64,000 nucleotides of DNA from Methanococcoides sp. AM1 (GTDB lineage Archaea; Halobacteriota; Methanosarcinia; Methanosarcinales; Methanosarcinaceae), in the NCBI RefSeq assembly GCF_900774055.1, contig NZ_CAAGSW010000005.1:62001-126000 (forward strand). Direction: 5' to 3'. A program made the translations under genes and the position numbers. Below, in pieces: positions 1-10,550 of the stretch; the first letter of the stretch is position 1, and every line of letters starts with the position of its first letter. The notes below the pieces were generated by a model that searched no databases, was not told where the DNA came from, and saw only the letters and a program-made list of their open reading frames with translations.

Positions 1-820
1 TAGAGTCCACAAGCAAACTGCCGATTCCGGGCCATGCAAACACTTTTTCTATTACTACGGACCCACCTAGCATTGACCCCATCTGGAAACCAAGTACTGT
101 AACCACCGGCAAGATGGAATTCTTTAGAGCATGCCTGCTTATGATCTTGTTTACAGGCAATCCTTTTGCAGTTGCAAACTTTATGTAATCCTCTCCGAGT
201 GTTTCAAGCATGCTTGTCCTTGTCACCCTCATTATGGATGCAAGGGAGTGAATGGAGAGGGCAAGTGAGGGCAGTATCAGGTTTTCAATACTTCCATATC
301 CTGCAACGGGTACTAACTTCAGGTAAACCGAAAATAACAGGATCAATATCAAACCAATCCAAAACCCGGGCATTGAAACTCCAAAAAGTGTAAGAAAACG
401 CAGCAGGTGATCTGCGAACCTGTTTTCCCGCAATGCCGCATATATACCCAGTGAAACGCCCCCAATAACTGCAATCGTCATGCTTGATAATGCAAGAATT
501 ATGGTCGCAGGAAGCCGTAGCATTAAGAGGTGTAGCACGGGTTTGTGGTAGACAAAAGATGTCCCCAGGTCACCTTCAAGAAAACCGCTTTTTATCCATT
601 CAATGAACTGAATGTAGAGAGGGGCATTGAGATTGTAACGATCTGAGATCTGTGCCAGCTGTTCTTCGGTAGCAGATTCCTCAAGACCTATGAACGTGTG
701 TTTCAATATCAGTTCAGACGTCCCGCCGGGTATTACGTTCATGAGGAAAAATGTCAACGCAATTACTGCAAAAAGGGTAATGAGCACAAAAGCCATTCTT
801 TTGAGAACATATCTATACAT
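1..820 (-). CDS. ABC transporter permease, DppB/NikB type (partial)
   Basis: Membrane permease of a peptide/nickel-type ABC importer; the 3' end runs off the window start. The visible 273 residues open MYRYVLKRM and contain the family hallmarks: an N-terminal membrane helix, the periplasmic loop ending in LGTSFVYHKPV, and the cytoplasmic EAA-like region DYIKFATAKGLP with the following SRHALKNSILPV segment. It lies 66 bp downstream of the substrate-binding protein on the same strand, so the two are probably co-transcribed. The substrate (peptide, nickel or a metallophore) cannot be told from sequence. Confidence 0.9.
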   Translation of the reverse strand, partial: MYRYVLKRMAFVLITLFAVIALTFFLMNVIPGGTSELILKHTFIGLEESATEEQLAQISDRYNLNAPLYIQFIEWIKSGFLEGDLGTSFVYHKPVLHLLMLRLPATIILALSSMTIAVIGGVSLGIYAALRENRFADHLLRFLTLFGVSMPGFWIGLILILLFSVYLKLVPVAGYGSIENLILPSLALSIHSLASIMRVTRTSMLETLGEDYIKFATAKGLPVNKIISRHALKNSILPVVTVLGFQMGSMLGGSVVIEKVFAWPGIGSLLVDS

Positions 821-886
821 TATGACACATCCATCCCAATATAAAAAGGAAGGAGAAGGCTTATACCCTCTCCTGACGGAGGACTT

Positions 887-2482
887 TCATTCTTCAATAT
901 ACATCCCTGCATTGATACTGTAATCGTGTGCGGTAGGGTCGAAGACATAGCCTTTCACCGAATCTTTCTTAACTATGGCACAGCCGTAGTAAGCGATCAG
1001 GATCTTTGGTTGCTCTTCATACACGATCTCTTCAACTTCGTTGAATTTCTGGTACCTCAGGTCACGGTCTTTAATGGTCTTTGCTTCTTCCACCAGTGCA
1101 TCAACTTCCGGATTTGAGTATCCGGGAGCGTTGTCAGGTCCATCGGTCGTGTACCAGTTACCCATGACATATTCCGGATCAGGCACCATTGCAATATTAT
1201 AGGCTGCAAGGACGAGGTCCCAGTCACCATTTTCCCTTTTATCAGATATTGCACCCCATTCAAGTACCTGGGATGAAACAGAGATTCCTGCTTCCTTGAG
1301 CTGGGCAGCAATTGCTTCAGACATAGGAGGAAGTCCGGGTCTTGCAGCATAGGTTAGCAGCTCAAGTTCAAGGGGCTGCCCGTTCTTGTCGCGAATACCG
1401 TCTCCGTCTGTATCTGTCCAGCCGGCTTGTGTAAGCAGCTCATCTGCTTTCTCAAGGTTCTGTTCATATGGCTTCAGGTCCTTGTTAGCCCAGCTCATTG
1501 AAGGTAAGAAAGGACCGGCAGCCGGGGCACCTACATTGTAAAGCACGTGTTCTACAATATCTTCTCTGTTTATTGCATACGATATTGCCTGCCTTACCCT
1601 TACATCAGCCAGAGCTTCATCTTCAAGGTTGGCATCCATCTTGTAAACCCGGGGAGTGGAATATTTTTCCACACTGAGCCCCTCTATGGCATCTATGCGG
1701 TCTGTTTCACTGTATGGCACATCAACTGTAAAATCGAGTTCCCCATTTTCGATAGCCATCGCCCTTGTGTTGGGATCAGGCATACCTTTTAGCACCAGCT
1801 TTTCAAGACCGACATCTCCGCCCCACCAGTATTCATTTCTTACAACTGTAAGTACGCGTGTTTGCTCATTGAAAGATTCAAAGGAATAAGGGCCGGTTCC
1901 CACGGGTTTGACAAAATTGCCATTCTCATCTATCGAGCTTTCACTAATGATCGAGGTATCGGGATAATGAAGAATACCTGCAAGGATGGGGTTTATTTCT
2001 TTTGTTTTTATCTCAAGTGTATAATCATCAACAACATTGATCGAATCAATATTCAGCATTGATTCTACCCTGAGATTTTCAGCCATAGTTCTTTCCAGGG
2101 AATACTTCACGTCCTCAGCTGCCATTGTAGATCCATCATGGAATTTTACACCTTTCCTGAGATCAAAGATCCAGGTTAGATCATCCACCTGTTCCCAGGA
2201 GGTCGCAAGTACCGGTTTAAGTGAGAAGTCAGGATTTGCACCCACAAGGGTTTCAGTTACAGCTGCTTTTTCACAAATTACAGTACCTGCGGATGCGGGA
2301 TCGATATTTTCAATGTCCCACATTTCCCCCAGTACAAGCGTTTGCCCCGCAACTGAAGGATTTTCAATAGCTTTTTCACCACTCTCAACAGATCGTTCAT
2401 TGCTGCTGATACACCCTGACATAAAGACAGGAACTGCAAGCAGTGACATTATCAACAGTATCGACAGAAATCTATTTTTCAT
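887..2482 (-). CDS. ABC transporter substrate-binding lipoprotein, family 5
   Basis: Extracytoplasmic solute-binding protein of the DppA/NikA/OppA family, feeding the permease downstream. I chose the ATG at 2482 because AAGGAG sits 7 nt upstream; a further ATG at 2500 would place that ribosome site inside the gene. From 2482 a short signal peptide ends in a lipobox with Cys at residue 24 (FMSGC), so the mature protein is lipid-anchored. The body shows the family pattern: LVLGEMWDIENIDPA near the N-terminus, then WIFDLRKGVKFHDGSTMAAEDVKYSLE (read in pieces) and VRQAISYAINREDIV. Length (531 aa) is normal. Nickel or peptide specificity is not resolved. Confidence 0.93.
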   Translation of the reverse strand: MKNRFLSILLIMSLLAVPVFMSGCISSNERSVESGEKAIENPSVAGQTLVLGEMWDIENIDPASAGTVICEKAAVTETLVGANPDFSLKPVLATSWEQVDDLTWIFDLRKGVKFHDGSTMAAEDVKYSLERTMAENLRVESMLNIDSINVVDDYTLEIKTKEINPILAGILHYPDTSIISESSIDENGNFVKPVGTGPYSFESFNEQTRVLTVVRNEYWWGGDVGLEKLVLKGMPDPNTRAMAIENGELDFTVDVPYSETDRIDAIEGLSVEKYSTPRVYKMDANLEDEALADVRVRQAISYAINREDIVEHVLYNVGAPAAGPFLPSMSWANKDLKPYEQNLEKADELLTQAGWTDTDGDGIRDKNGQPLELELLTYAARPGLPPMSEAIAAQLKEAGISVSSQVLEWGAISDKRENGDWDLVLAAYNIAMVPDPEYVMGNWYTTDGPDNAPGYSNPEVDALVEEAKTIKDRDLRYQKFNEVEEIVYEEQPKILIAYYGCAIVKKDSVKGYVFDPTAHDYSINAGMYIEE

Positions 2483-2496
2483 TCGAATTCTCCTTT

Positions 2497-3258
2497 TCAT
2501 TTTTTACCGTGAATTAGGTAATAGTCATAATTGTAGCAAATCCGCTGCCTGAAAGGCATGTATTTCTTCTGGATATCACGAATGTGTCGAAGATTTACAC
2601 AAGTTATTTTCCCGAATCCCGCTGAATCAAGATAGCCATGTGCTCTCTCAGAAGGAGTCCCACCCACATTTGGAAGATGTTCTTTGATCTGTTCAGAATA
2701 ATAATGCTCCCAGGGATTTTTGCGTTCAAGCAACATTGTTGCAACGTTGCTTATGAATCTCCGTGTTCTTGTATCAAGAGACCTGTCATCCCATACACCA
2801 TCAACTATCACAGCGTGCCCACCTTCTTTCAGGATACTTTGCCATGAACTCAAAGCACGTTCGGGATTTGGAAGTGTCCACAAAAGATGTCTGTTGAAAA
2901 CAACATCAAATGACCCTTCTTCAAAAGAAGGATTTTCCGCATCGCCTTTTAGAAAAGTTATATCGAGCCCTTTGGATTGTGCCTTTAATTTTCCCTTTTC
3001 CATCATCTTTTCAGACAGGTCAATGCCTGTTACGTGATGACCCATCTGTGATAAGAGAATGCTCAACTCACCTGTACCACAACCAACGTCAAGGATCTCA
3101 AGCTTACCTTTTGGAAAATTGTTTTTGAACAGCTTTTTCCATGCTTCCGCTTCCATCTCACTTTTGATGGCGTGACCATGATGTGAATCATAGGTCTGTG
3201 AGGATATGTCCCATTTTCCGGCAATTTCATCCTTAACACTTTTTTCAGTAAACGTCAT
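2497..3258 (-). CDS. class I SAM-dependent methyltransferase
   Basis: A 253-residue Rossmann-type methyltransferase. Motif I is clear at residues 54-65 (EILDVGCGTGEL), followed by the acidic motif II (TGIDLSEKMM) and a motif IV-like stretch (GSFDVVFNRHLLWTLPNPE). It is the first gene of the minus-strand unit with the ABC importer; its stop lies within a few bases of the transporter gene. Such pairing is known near metal or metallophore uptake genes in methanogens, so a role in modifying a chelator or cofactor is possible, but this is inference; the substrate is unknown. Confidence 0.85.
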   Translation of the reverse strand: MTFTEKSVKDEIAGKWDISSQTYDSHHGHAIKSEMEAEAWKKLFKNNFPKGKLEILDVGCGTGELSILLSQMGHHVTGIDLSEKMMEKGKLKAQSKGLDITFLKGDAENPSFEEGSFDVVFNRHLLWTLPNPERALSSWQSILKEGGHAVIVDGVWDDRSLDTRTRRFISNVATMLLERKNPWEHYYSEQIKEHLPNVGGTPSERAHGYLDSAGFGKITCVNLRHIRDIQKKYMPFRQRICYNYDYYLIHGKK

Positions 3259-3574
3259 ACTAGGTAGTAATCTATTATTGTATTAATAATTTTTGTTTTC
3301 GTAACACTTATGTTGAGCATATATTTTAAAAATAATACCCAATACGTTATAAGTAAATAAAAATATTAAGTCGAATGAAGTAGAAAAGATGCAAAATGCC
3401 TTAATAAAGCATTATTTTTGAGCACTGGAACAAAAATGATTCATGCCAGGATATTGGAAAGTGCATAAAGTCCATATATTCATCAAAAAAATATTTTTGA
3501 CCACTACATATATTACCTAATTAATCGTTATAATTACTAAACAGTCTTAGATAATCCACAGGTCTTGTTAACAA
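3259..3574. other. AT-rich divergent intergenic region
   Basis: A 316-bp gene-free stretch between the methyltransferase (leftward) and acs (rightward). It is rich in A and T with several TATA-like runs, for example near 3465-3480 and 3508-3530, and no open frame or convincing hairpin. It most likely holds the divergent promoters and a long acs leader. No recognised riboswitch is seen. Confidence 0.5.
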
Positions 3575-5521
3575 ATGACAGAAACAATCGAATCTTTACT
3601 TAAGGAACAGAAAAAGTACTATCCACCGGAAGAGTTTGTCAGGCAGGCTAACATTAAGGACCCCCTGATATATGAAAAAGCGGAAGAGGATTTTGAAGGA
3701 TTCTGGGAAGAACTCGCCTACAACATCGACTGGTTCAAAGAATGGGATACTGTCCTTGACTGGGAACCGCCTCATGCAAAGTGGTTCACCGGTGCAAAAC
3801 TGAATGCATCCTACAACTGTCTGGACCGCCATATTTCAAAACACGGAGACAAGACAGCCCTTATATGGGAAGGAGAGATGGAGAATTCAGAGACCTACAC
3901 ATATAAAGAATTACTTGATGAAACTGCTCGTTTTGCTGCAGCATTAAAAGAAATGGGAGTAAAGAAAGGCGACGTTGTGACGATCTACCTGCCCATGATA
4001 CCCGAAGCAGTTATATCCATGCTGGCATGCGCCAGAATAGGTGCGCCCCACAGCGTTGTTTTTGCAGGATTCTCCGCAGAAGCTCTTGCGCAACGTGTGA
4101 CTGATGCGAATAGCCGGTATGTCATTACATGTGATGGTTATTTCCACAAAGGTAAACTGGTGGAACAGAAAGAAAAGGCCGACATCGGACTTGAGAATAC
4201 TACATGTGTGGAAAAGGTCGTTGTGACCAACCATGCTGCCAACTCCATCGCCATGAAAGAGGACAGGGATATCTGGTGGGATGAACTTATCCGAAATGTT
4301 GATTCCGAATGTGAACCTGAACATATGGATGCCGAAGACATATTGTTCCTTATGTATACAAGCGGTACAACAGGCAAACCAAAAGGTGTTGTTCATACTA
4401 CCGGCGGCTATATGGTAGGCACGAATGTTACCTCCCGGTGGATATTCGACCTGAAGGACGACGATATCTTCTGGTGTACTGCCGATGTTGGATGGATAAC
4501 AGGACATTCATATCTTGTGTATGGCCCTCTCTCAAACGGAGCGACCATTGTAATGCACGAAGGTGCACCTGACTATCCTGGCAAAGACAGGTTCTGGGAT
4601 ATCGTGGAAAAATACAGCGTGACTATCTTCTACACAGCACCTACTGCAATACGGACCTTCATGAAGTGGGGAGATGACATTCCCGCAAAACATGACCTCT
4701 CATCCCTGCGCCTGCTTGGAAGTGTCGGCGAACCTATCAACCCGAAGGCATGGTTATGGTACTATGAGATCATCGGCAACTCCAACTGTCCCATTGTGGA
4801 TACCTGGTGGCAGACCGAAACAGGCATGATCATGATAAGTCCGCTACCCGGACTCACAACCATGAAACCAGGCACTGCGACCAGACCATTCCCCGGAATA
4901 AAGGCTTCTGTCCTTGATGAGGAAGGAAATGAAGTTCCTGAAGGTGAAGGCGGATACCTTGCTATTGAAAGACCGTGGCCGAGTATGATCAGGACGATCA
5001 ACGGGGACGAACAGAGATTCCTTGATACTTACTGGAGCAAGTGGGGTACAGATCGATATCTTGCAGGCGATGGTGCACGCAGGGACAAGGACGGGTACTT
5101 CTGGGTACTCGGACGTCTGGACGATGTTATCAAGGTTTCCGGACACAGGCTCGGTACAATGGAGATCGAAAGTTCACTCGTATCCCACCCGGCAGTTGCA
5201 GAAGCTGCTGTTGATGGAAAAACAGATGAGATCAAGGGAGAGGTAGTCGTAGCTTATGTGATCCTTGAATCAGATGCAAAAGCCTCTGATGAACTTAAGC
5301 AGGAATTAAAGGAACATGTTGTGGACGAGATAGGAGCTATAGCCCGTCCAAAACAGATAATCTTCACAGATGACCTTCCAAAGACAAGAAGTGGTAAGAT
5401 CATGAGGCGTGTCCTGAAAGCAATTACTAATGATACGGAGGTAGGAGATATTACAACCCTCCAGAACCCTGCTGTGGTCGAGGAACTTAAAAGAAAGGTT
5501 AATGAGCTAAGGGAACATTGA
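3575..5521 (+). CDS. acs: acetyl-CoA synthetase (AMP-forming)
   Basis: Converts acetate, ATP and CoA to acetyl-CoA, AMP and PPi in the cytoplasm. The 648-residue length is that of full Acs. The adenylation signature [11 protein letters not shown] is at about residues 259-269, the ATP-binding WWQTETG at about 410-416, and the C-terminal A10 motif [10 protein letters not shown] with the acetylatable Lys near residue 609. The N-terminal [16 protein letters not shown] segment is also typical. It precedes pyrF by 47 bp on the same strand. In a methylotrophic methanogen it would serve acetate assimilation; close relatives such as propionyl-CoA synthetase cannot be excluded. Confidence 0.93.
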   Translation: MTETIESLLKEQKKYYPPEEFVRQANIKDPLIYEKAEEDFEGFWEELAYNIDWFKEWDTVLDWEPPHAKWFTGAKLNASYNCLDRHISKHGDKTALIWEGEMENSETYTYKELLDETARFAAALKEMGVKKGDVVTIYLPMIPEAVISMLACARIGAPHSVVFAGFSAEALAQRVTDANSRYVITCDGYFHKGKLVEQKEKADIGLENTTCVEKVVVTNHAANSIAMKEDRDIWWDELIRNVDSECEPEHMDAEDILFLMYTSGTTGKPKGVVHTTGGYMVGTNVTSRWIFDLKDDDIFWCTADVGWITGHSYLVYGPLSNGATIVMHEGAPDYPGKDRFWDIVEKYSVTIFYTAPTAIRTFMKWGDDIPAKHDLSSLRLLGSVGEPINPKAWLWYYEIIGNSNCPIVDTWWQTETGMIMISPLPGLTTMKPGTATRPFPGIKASVLDEEGNEVPEGEGGYLAIERPWPSMIRTINGDEQRFLDTYWSKWGTDRYLAGDGARRDKDGYFWVLGRLDDVIKVSGHRLGTMEIESSLVSHPAVAEAAVDGKTDEIKGEVVVAYVILESDAKASDELKQELKEHVVDEIGAIARPKQIIFTDDLPKTRSGKIMRRVLKAITNDTEVGDITTLQNPAVVEELKRKVNELREH

Positions 5522-5568
5522 AGCCGTTAGTATAAACTTATACTTGTTCCAAAACCAGGATACAGGAG

Positions 5569-6222
5569 ATGCCTATGGAAAAGAGAAATTGCTTGATTCT
5601 TGCCCTTGACGTTACAGACAGGGAAAATGCCCTGCGTATTGCTAATGAAGTATCTGAATATGTGGATTCCATTAAGGTAGGATATCCACTTGTACTTGGA
5701 GAAGGGCTGGGCATCGTTAAAGAATTAGCCGAGATTGCGCCTGTTATTGCGGATTTTAAAGTTGCTGACATCCCCAACACTGACCGCCTTATTTGCGAAC
5801 AGGTATTCAAAGCCGGAGCTGATGCGGTCATTACACACGGATTTACAGGTCGTGACAGCCTGGACTCCTGTGTAAAGGTGGCAGAAGAATATGGCAGGGA
5901 CGTCTACGTTGTAACTGAAATGAGCCACCCCGGCGGTGTAGAGTTCTTCCGCCCTGTTGCAGAGACCATTGCGCAGATGGCCGCAGATGCCGGAGCTACA
6001 GGTGTTGTCGCACCAGCCACAAGACCTGAAAGGGTAAGGGATATCCGCAAGATCATCGGTCATGATCTGCATATAATCTCACCTGGCGTGGGTGCACAGG
6101 GTGGCAGTGCTGCCGATGTCATCAATGCAGGTGCTGACTGGGTGATCGTAGGACGTAGTATCTATAACTCAGATTCTCCTGCTGATGCTGCCATGAAGAT
6201 ATGCAATGATATGAAATGCTGA
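5569..6222 (+). CDS. pyrF: orotidine 5'-phosphate decarboxylase
   Basis: Last step of de novo UMP synthesis: decarboxylates OMP. The 217-residue protein matches the compact archaeal form. The catalytic segment [10 protein letters not shown] (about residues 62-71) supplies the Asp-Lys-Asp network, and the phosphate-binding C-terminal part GVGAQGG (about 174-180) and VGRSIYNS are present. GGAG lies about 6 bp before the ATG. It follows acs closely and may share its transcript. Confidence 0.95.
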   Translation: MPMEKRNCLILALDVTDRENALRIANEVSEYVDSIKVGYPLVLGEGLGIVKELAEIAPVIADFKVADIPNTDRLICEQVFKAGADAVITHGFTGRDSLDSCVKVAEEYGRDVYVVTEMSHPGGVEFFRPVAETIAQMAADAGATGVVAPATRPERVRDIRKIIGHDLHIISPGVGAQGGSAADVINAGADWVIVGRSIYNSDSPADAAMKICNDMKC

Positions 6223-6390
6223 TCTGTTATCTCGCCTGTGATGATGAACTTTTCTGAGCAATGATGAACCCTATGAGTACTGAGGCGAGACTGAACATTC
6301 AGAAATAATTAATATTTTTTTGGAAACTGCTAATAATATATAACAGAGATAAGCAATTACTGAAATTGTTACACGAAAGGTAGTGGTCAG

Positions 6391-7491
6391 ACGGAACGCA
6401 AAATACTTTTTGAAACCTCTGCAGGAGAACTTGCATACCTGCAGGACAATTCTTTGGTAGTAAAGCTTCCCAAAGGAAGAAGAACACTCACAACTTCGTG
6501 GCTCAACGGAGGATACAGTGAGGAGCTGGAAGCAGTCTTCAATCATATGATACCACACCGAAGTCACGGTGCTGGCGACCTTGAGGGCGGAAGTGTTCCC
6601 GAATACTTAAGGATAGTTGCAGGCGGGCTTGGACTTGAACCCGACAAGGTATCAGGGATGCTTACAACAGCAAGAATGGAGAATGCTGTTGTTGTTTCTG
6701 ATTCGTTCAGGGGTCTTGAGGTCACAGCAATTATAACCGGAGGAGTTGAAATAAACGGTGGCCGTGCCGGAGATCCTTCATCGTACTATCAGGAAGACGA
6801 AAGGTTCGAACCAGTTGGCGGTACGATAAACATCATTCTTTTAATAGGAGCAGACCTGCCCGCATATTCAATGGCAAGGGCATTGATGACCGCAACCGAA
6901 GCAAAGAGTGCAGCATTGCAGCAGCTTATGGCACCCAGCCGTTATTCAAGCGGAATAGCAACAGGAACAGGAACTGATATGATAACTGTTGTTGCAAACC
7001 CTAACAGTCCGCTAAAGCTTACAGATTCCGGAAAACATTCCAGACTAGGTGAACTTATTGGAAAATGTGTTCTTAAAGCCGTTACAAAAGCTGTTGGGAT
7101 CCAATCGGACATAAACCCGATCACCCAGCGTGATATGCTGGTAAGACTTGACCGTTTCGGGATCGATGAAGCAAGATACTGGAAAGTGGCATCAACCCTG
7201 GAAGGTGAGAACAGGAAACCCGGATTCATAGAGCAGCTTCGTAAGATATCACGAAATCCGGCACTTGTGGCTGCAACTGTTTCCGTGCTCCACATCATAG
7301 ATGAAGTATCGTGGGGGCTCATTCCGGAAAATGCCGGCAGGAAAGCTGCTTTTGCGATCATGAGAGAACTACCGAAAGTGATGGAAATGGGTCTTGAGAT
7401 CCCTGCAGATGAACTTTTGAATGAGTATGATAGCATTCTTGATAACTGGATAGTTATCACTTCATGGATCGTGAAGAATAACATTTCCTGA
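6391..7491 (+). CDS. cbiZ: adenosylcobinamide amidohydrolase
   Basis: Salvages corrinoids by cutting the amide side chain of adenosylcobinamide to give cobyric acid; methylotrophic methanogens need large amounts of corrinoid. The protein shows the CbiZ pattern from LVVKLPKGRRTLTTSW to HRSHGAGD, TTARMENAVV and TGTGTDM. The start is unusual. The first ordinary start codon is TTG at 6454, but the frame remains open upstream to a stop at 6361. The 21 codons before the TTG encode ERKILFETSAGELAYLQDNS, which looks like the conserved family N-terminus. That places the start at an ACG (6391). Use TTG 6454 if only standard starts are accepted. Product identity is firm; the start is not. Confidence 0.85.
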   Translation, partial: TERKILFETSAGELAYLQDNSLVVKLPKGRRTLTTSWLNGGYSEELEAVFNHMIPHRSHGAGDLEGGSVPEYLRIVAGGLGLEPDKVSGMLTTARMENAVVVSDSFRGLEVTAIITGGVEINGGRAGDPSSYYQEDERFEPVGGTINIILLIGADLPAYSMARALMTATEAKSAALQQLMAPSRYSSGIATGTGTDMITVVANPNSPLKLTDSGKHSRLGELIGKCVLKAVTKAVGIQSDINPITQRDMLVRLDRFGIDEARYWKVASTLEGENRKPGFIEQLRKISRNPALVAATVSVLHIIDEVSWGLIPENAGRKAAFAIMRELPKVMEMGLEIPADELLNEYDSILDNWIVITSWIVKNNIS

Positions 7492-7611
7492 TCTTATCAG
7501 GGAGATCTGTTTGGTCAATAGTAGCTCAGGCTTTATCTATACGAAACCTTTATCCATAGAATACCATCCAGTATAACAAAAAACAGATACATAGAATATG
7601 GAGTCCTTATC

Positions 7612-8475
7612 ATGAAAATACGCGAGCTTATAATCCAGCACTGTGACAATACTGAGAAAAAAGGAAATGGCATTCTGATCCATACGGGACAGTCTGCCGA
7701 GCCTATAGAAACTCCCGAACTGTTCAAGTATCTGGATTTCCTGTCTGATGAACCTTCCAGGAAGATCTGGCAAAGCGATGATTACAGGATGATACTAACA
7801 GAGATCGATGGGAAGATTACCGTCTACGAACATGTGAGACTATCAAACTACAGGATACAGTTACTTGATCTCCAGGAAGAATACGGAGAAAAGCAGGAAA
7901 GCGACCTGGCGGAACTTGCAGATGTATTCTCTTTCGTTAGCTATGAACACAGAAATGATACAAGGAAATCAGGAGTTCCATATGTATCTCATCTATTGGA
8001 CGTAGCATCCATACTGATCAAAGAGAATGCACCACCGGAACTTATTTTTGCAGGATTGCTCCATGACATTGTTGAGGATACGGACGTTGACCTTGTGACC
8101 ATAAGAAAAAGATATGGACCGGTAGTCGGCGATTATGTGGAAGCGGTTACCGAACCTGAAGAGCTCAGGCAAGCTGTTGGAGGAGACAAAGCACAGACCT
8201 GGAAAGAAAGGAAACAGTACACCATCAAAAGGATAAGCAGGTCAAGTAGCGAGATCAGACTCCTTTCATGTGCAGACAAGCTTGCCAATATCAGGGACCT
8301 CATCAACGATATAAAGCATGAAGGTGATGATTTCTGGAGCAAGTTCAATGCACCAAAGAGTGAGCAGGAATGGTATTATCGCTCAATGCTCGACGTTTTT
8401 GCCACCGGTCCGCAGAATATCGCAGATACACGTGTATACCGTGATTATAAGGATTGTGTGGATGATCTGTTCTGA
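7612..8475 (+). CDS. HD-domain phosphohydrolase (RelA/SpoT hydrolase-like)
   Basis: A 287-residue cytoplasmic protein. The HD superfamily metal site is seen as YVSHLLDVA (His near residue 127) followed by FAGLLHDIVEDTDVD at about 146-160 (HD dyad plus following ED). The C-terminal ADKLANIRDL segment also occurs in ppGpp hydrolases of the SpoT/MESH type. The first 110 residues are not recognised. It is likely to hydrolyse a nucleotide (pyro)phosphate; the exact substrate is not shown. Confidence 0.8.
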   Translation: MKIRELIIQHCDNTEKKGNGILIHTGQSAEPIETPELFKYLDFLSDEPSRKIWQSDDYRMILTEIDGKITVYEHVRLSNYRIQLLDLQEEYGEKQESDLAELADVFSFVSYEHRNDTRKSGVPYVSHLLDVASILIKENAPPELIFAGLLHDIVEDTDVDLVTIRKRYGPVVGDYVEAVTEPEELRQAVGGDKAQTWKERKQYTIKRISRSSSEIRLLSCADKLANIRDLINDIKHEGDDFWSKFNAPKSEQEWYYRSMLDVFATGPQNIADTRVYRDYKDCVDDLF

Positions 8476-8479
8476 CCAG

Positions 8480-8517
8480 CCTCATTAAAAAAAATAGACT
8501 TTTTTTATGCCAGGCTG
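8480..8517. terminator. bidirectional terminator between convergent genes
   Basis: Between the convergent HD-hydrolase gene and the membrane-protein gene, a run of eight A and a run of seven T enclose a short loop (8486-8507), flanked by the inverted pair AGCCT and AGGCT. The T-runs on both strands suit archaeal termination in both directions. Confidence 0.6.
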
Positions 8518-8522
8518 CCGTT

Positions 8523-9032
8523 TCAGGCAGTTCTGGCACCTTGATCCATTGCCATGAGCAATTCGTGGACCTTTTGTGAACCGATGAGCAGATGCTTTCC
8601 GTTCCTGAATTCCAGCATGATGCCATCATTCCCACTTATGTTGTAAGCCTTACCATTTCTTCCATAACGTATGCCCCAGCCACCGTAATCCCGAAGTGCA
8701 CTGTAATGCACTGCTTTATAGCTGCCAATGTCAGTGTAGCTGAATTTTTTGAATGAGAGATGGAATGGGAAGAAACGAACATAAACTCCGTCACTACGCA
8801 CCTCAATCACCAGTTTCATAGAAAAGATGAATAATGGGAACAGGAAACCAAAGATTATCGTAAGAATTGTCATGGTGGTATCCGAAGCAGGGTTATCGCC
8901 GAAAGGCTGACCTAAAACCAGTTGCTGGTAAGCTCCATAGAGTGACATAACTGCGGGAATAAGTACCAGCGAGGTTATCCAGAATTGCCTGAACTTCTGC
9001 ACTTCCCTGAATTTCGGACTGTTATTAAGCAT
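8523..9032 (-). CDS. small membrane protein with PH-like C-terminal part
   Basis: A 169-residue protein with two predicted membrane helices, about residues 17-36 and 50-73, followed by a beta-rich cytoplasmic part (VRSDGVYVRFFPFHLSFKKF, then KAYNISGNDGIMLEFRNG). The topology recalls small PH-domain-like bacterial and archaeal proteins of unknown function. No catalytic motif is visible. It is convergent with the HD gene and 250 bp from the disrupted permease gene. Confidence 0.7.
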   Translation of the reverse strand: MLNNSPKFREVQKFRQFWITSLVLIPAVMSLYGAYQQLVLGQPFGDNPASDTTMTILTIIFGFLFPLFIFSMKLVIEVRSDGVYVRFFPFHLSFKKFSYTDIGSYKAVHYSALRDYGGWGIRYGRNGKAYNISGNDGIMLEFRNGKHLLIGSQKVHELLMAMDQGARTA

Positions 9033-9282
9033 ATTAATTACCGAATTTGACGATATATGTTTTACAATTTCTAAATATAGTCAATTGCATAAATATTTGT
9101 TGTATAATAGAGGCGAGGGTGAACAAAAGAATCCTAAAGGACTGCTTAACTAAAATATTTCAAGCCTAATAAAAACAAGAAATTCTTATATCGAAACACA
9201 CCGACTAAGAGCAAAAACCTTCGACCAGACGGATACAAGAAATTGCACCGATTCTGAAAAACGATACTTAGAAGGAACTCAA

Positions 9283-10288
9283 ATGCCCTCTGACATTACC
9301 ATTCCAATGTTGCTACTGTCAGTTCTCATCGGATATGCCCTCGGTATATTCTCAGGACTTGTACCGGGAATACACACGAACAACTTTGCCCTGATGCTGG
9401 TAGCACTCTCCCCCATGCTCATGGACAGCGGCATCCCGCCAACCTATATAGCCATAGCCATCCTGGCAAACTCCCTGTCCCATACATTTCATGACATAAT
9501 CCCCGCAGTATATCTTGGAGCACCAAATGACGACATGGCGCTGGCAGTTCTTCCCGGACACAGGCTGCTGCTCGAGGGTTTCGGCTCGGAGGCCATACGC
9601 CTCTCAGCGCTGGGAAGCGCAGGTTCAGTTGCATTCTCACTAATAATTGCAGTTCCCCTTGCATTTGCTTTCAGCAAGATATACCCGACACTCCAGAATT
9701 ATCTCGGATTACTCCTCCTGCTGATCTCCATAAGCCTGATACTGAGCGAAAAAGGTGAATACATCATCAACCAGGGTTCCCTTGTAAAGTACAAGTACAA
9801 AGCCTACGCACTCATCCTCTTCGTTCTGACCGGAATTCTCGGTCTGTTCGCTTTCAGGATGGAAGCTTCAATGCATCCCCTGATCGATTTCGGCTCCCCA
9901 TCAATACTCCTCCCGCTTCTCAGCGGACTTTTCGGTGCATCCCAGTTGCTCATCAGTCTGTTGTCAGGCTCACACATCCCACCCCAGAGATATTCAAGGA
10001 TCGAGCTGCCTGCTAAAAGGATCATCAGAGGAGTGATCACCGGCAGTGCAGCCGGCTCTATAGTGGCCTGGCTACCGGGAATATCATCATCCATTGCAGC
10101 AGTACTTGCAAGACTCTTCATCAGAAGCGATTTTGAAAGGACGAAAGACAGCAAGGATAGGGAAAAGAAGGATGAAGATGCCTGTGAAGGATACTACCGC
10201 TATGACGATGATGAATTCTACCGGGATGAGACCATGGAAAGCTCAAAGGAATTCATCGTTTCGGTTTCCGGTGTCAACACAGCCAACG
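9283..10288 (+). pseudogene. TctA-like permease, N-terminal part, cut by the provirus
   Basis: The first 335 codons of an archaeal TctA/DUF112-type membrane permease: SGLVPGIHTNNFALMLVALSP near residues 24-44 and a second half-repeat with SIVAWLPGISSSIAA near 258-272. These paired PGxH/PGxS motifs are family hallmarks. The reading frame runs on into viral DNA and stops at 10299 (last viral residues VVL), so the piece can look like a complete 338-aa gene. The missing 3' part lies at 49732-50123. Joined at the 6-bp core the frame is continuous for 466 codons including the stop. The function is therefore probably lost while the provirus is integrated. Confidence 0.93.
10283..10288. other. attL core of the provirus
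   Basis: CCAACG, identical to 49726-49731 at the other end. Reading the permease gene across the two copies restores an uninterrupted frame (GTC AAC ACA GCC AAC GCG ATC). The viral side has AGTCCTA at 10302-10308, which is the inverted complement of TAGGACT at 49706-49712 on the other viral end. A reconstructed attP would therefore carry the core between short inverted arms. Confidence 0.85.
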
Positions 10289-10377
10289 TCGTGTTATAAT
10301 TAGTCCTAATAATATGAGTAAAAAGCTGTTAATCATGACCATAAACAGCATTAAGTTAGGAATTAATATATTATATG

Positions 10378-10476
10378 GGTGGGAGGAAGCTTGTAGGACT
10401 TCGAAGGGGCTCTTTACCCCCGGTTACCCTGAAGTCCTTTCAGTATCCATTTGCACTTCCCCAAGTGACTCCCGCC
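10378..10476 (+). ncRNA. structured RNA candidate, unit A1
   Basis: The ends can pair: GGTGGGAG (10378-10385) with CTCCCGCC (10469-10476). Inside, AGGACTTC (about 10395-10402) pairs perfectly with GAAGTCCT (about 10431-10438). A TATA-like TATTATAT lies just upstream. The strand is not certain because the structure is nearly symmetrical. Confidence 0.5.
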
Positions 10477-10550
10477 TCACAAAAACCTCTTTTTTGATTA
10501 TGAGATCTTGAACCAATAGCCGTATTTACTCTCGAACCCTTCTATTATAT

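Noticed and set aside
9283-10299. A complete 338-residue permease gene
   Set aside because: The last codons are viral; the frame continues with the family sequence at 49732 across a shared 6-bp core, so it is half of a split gene.
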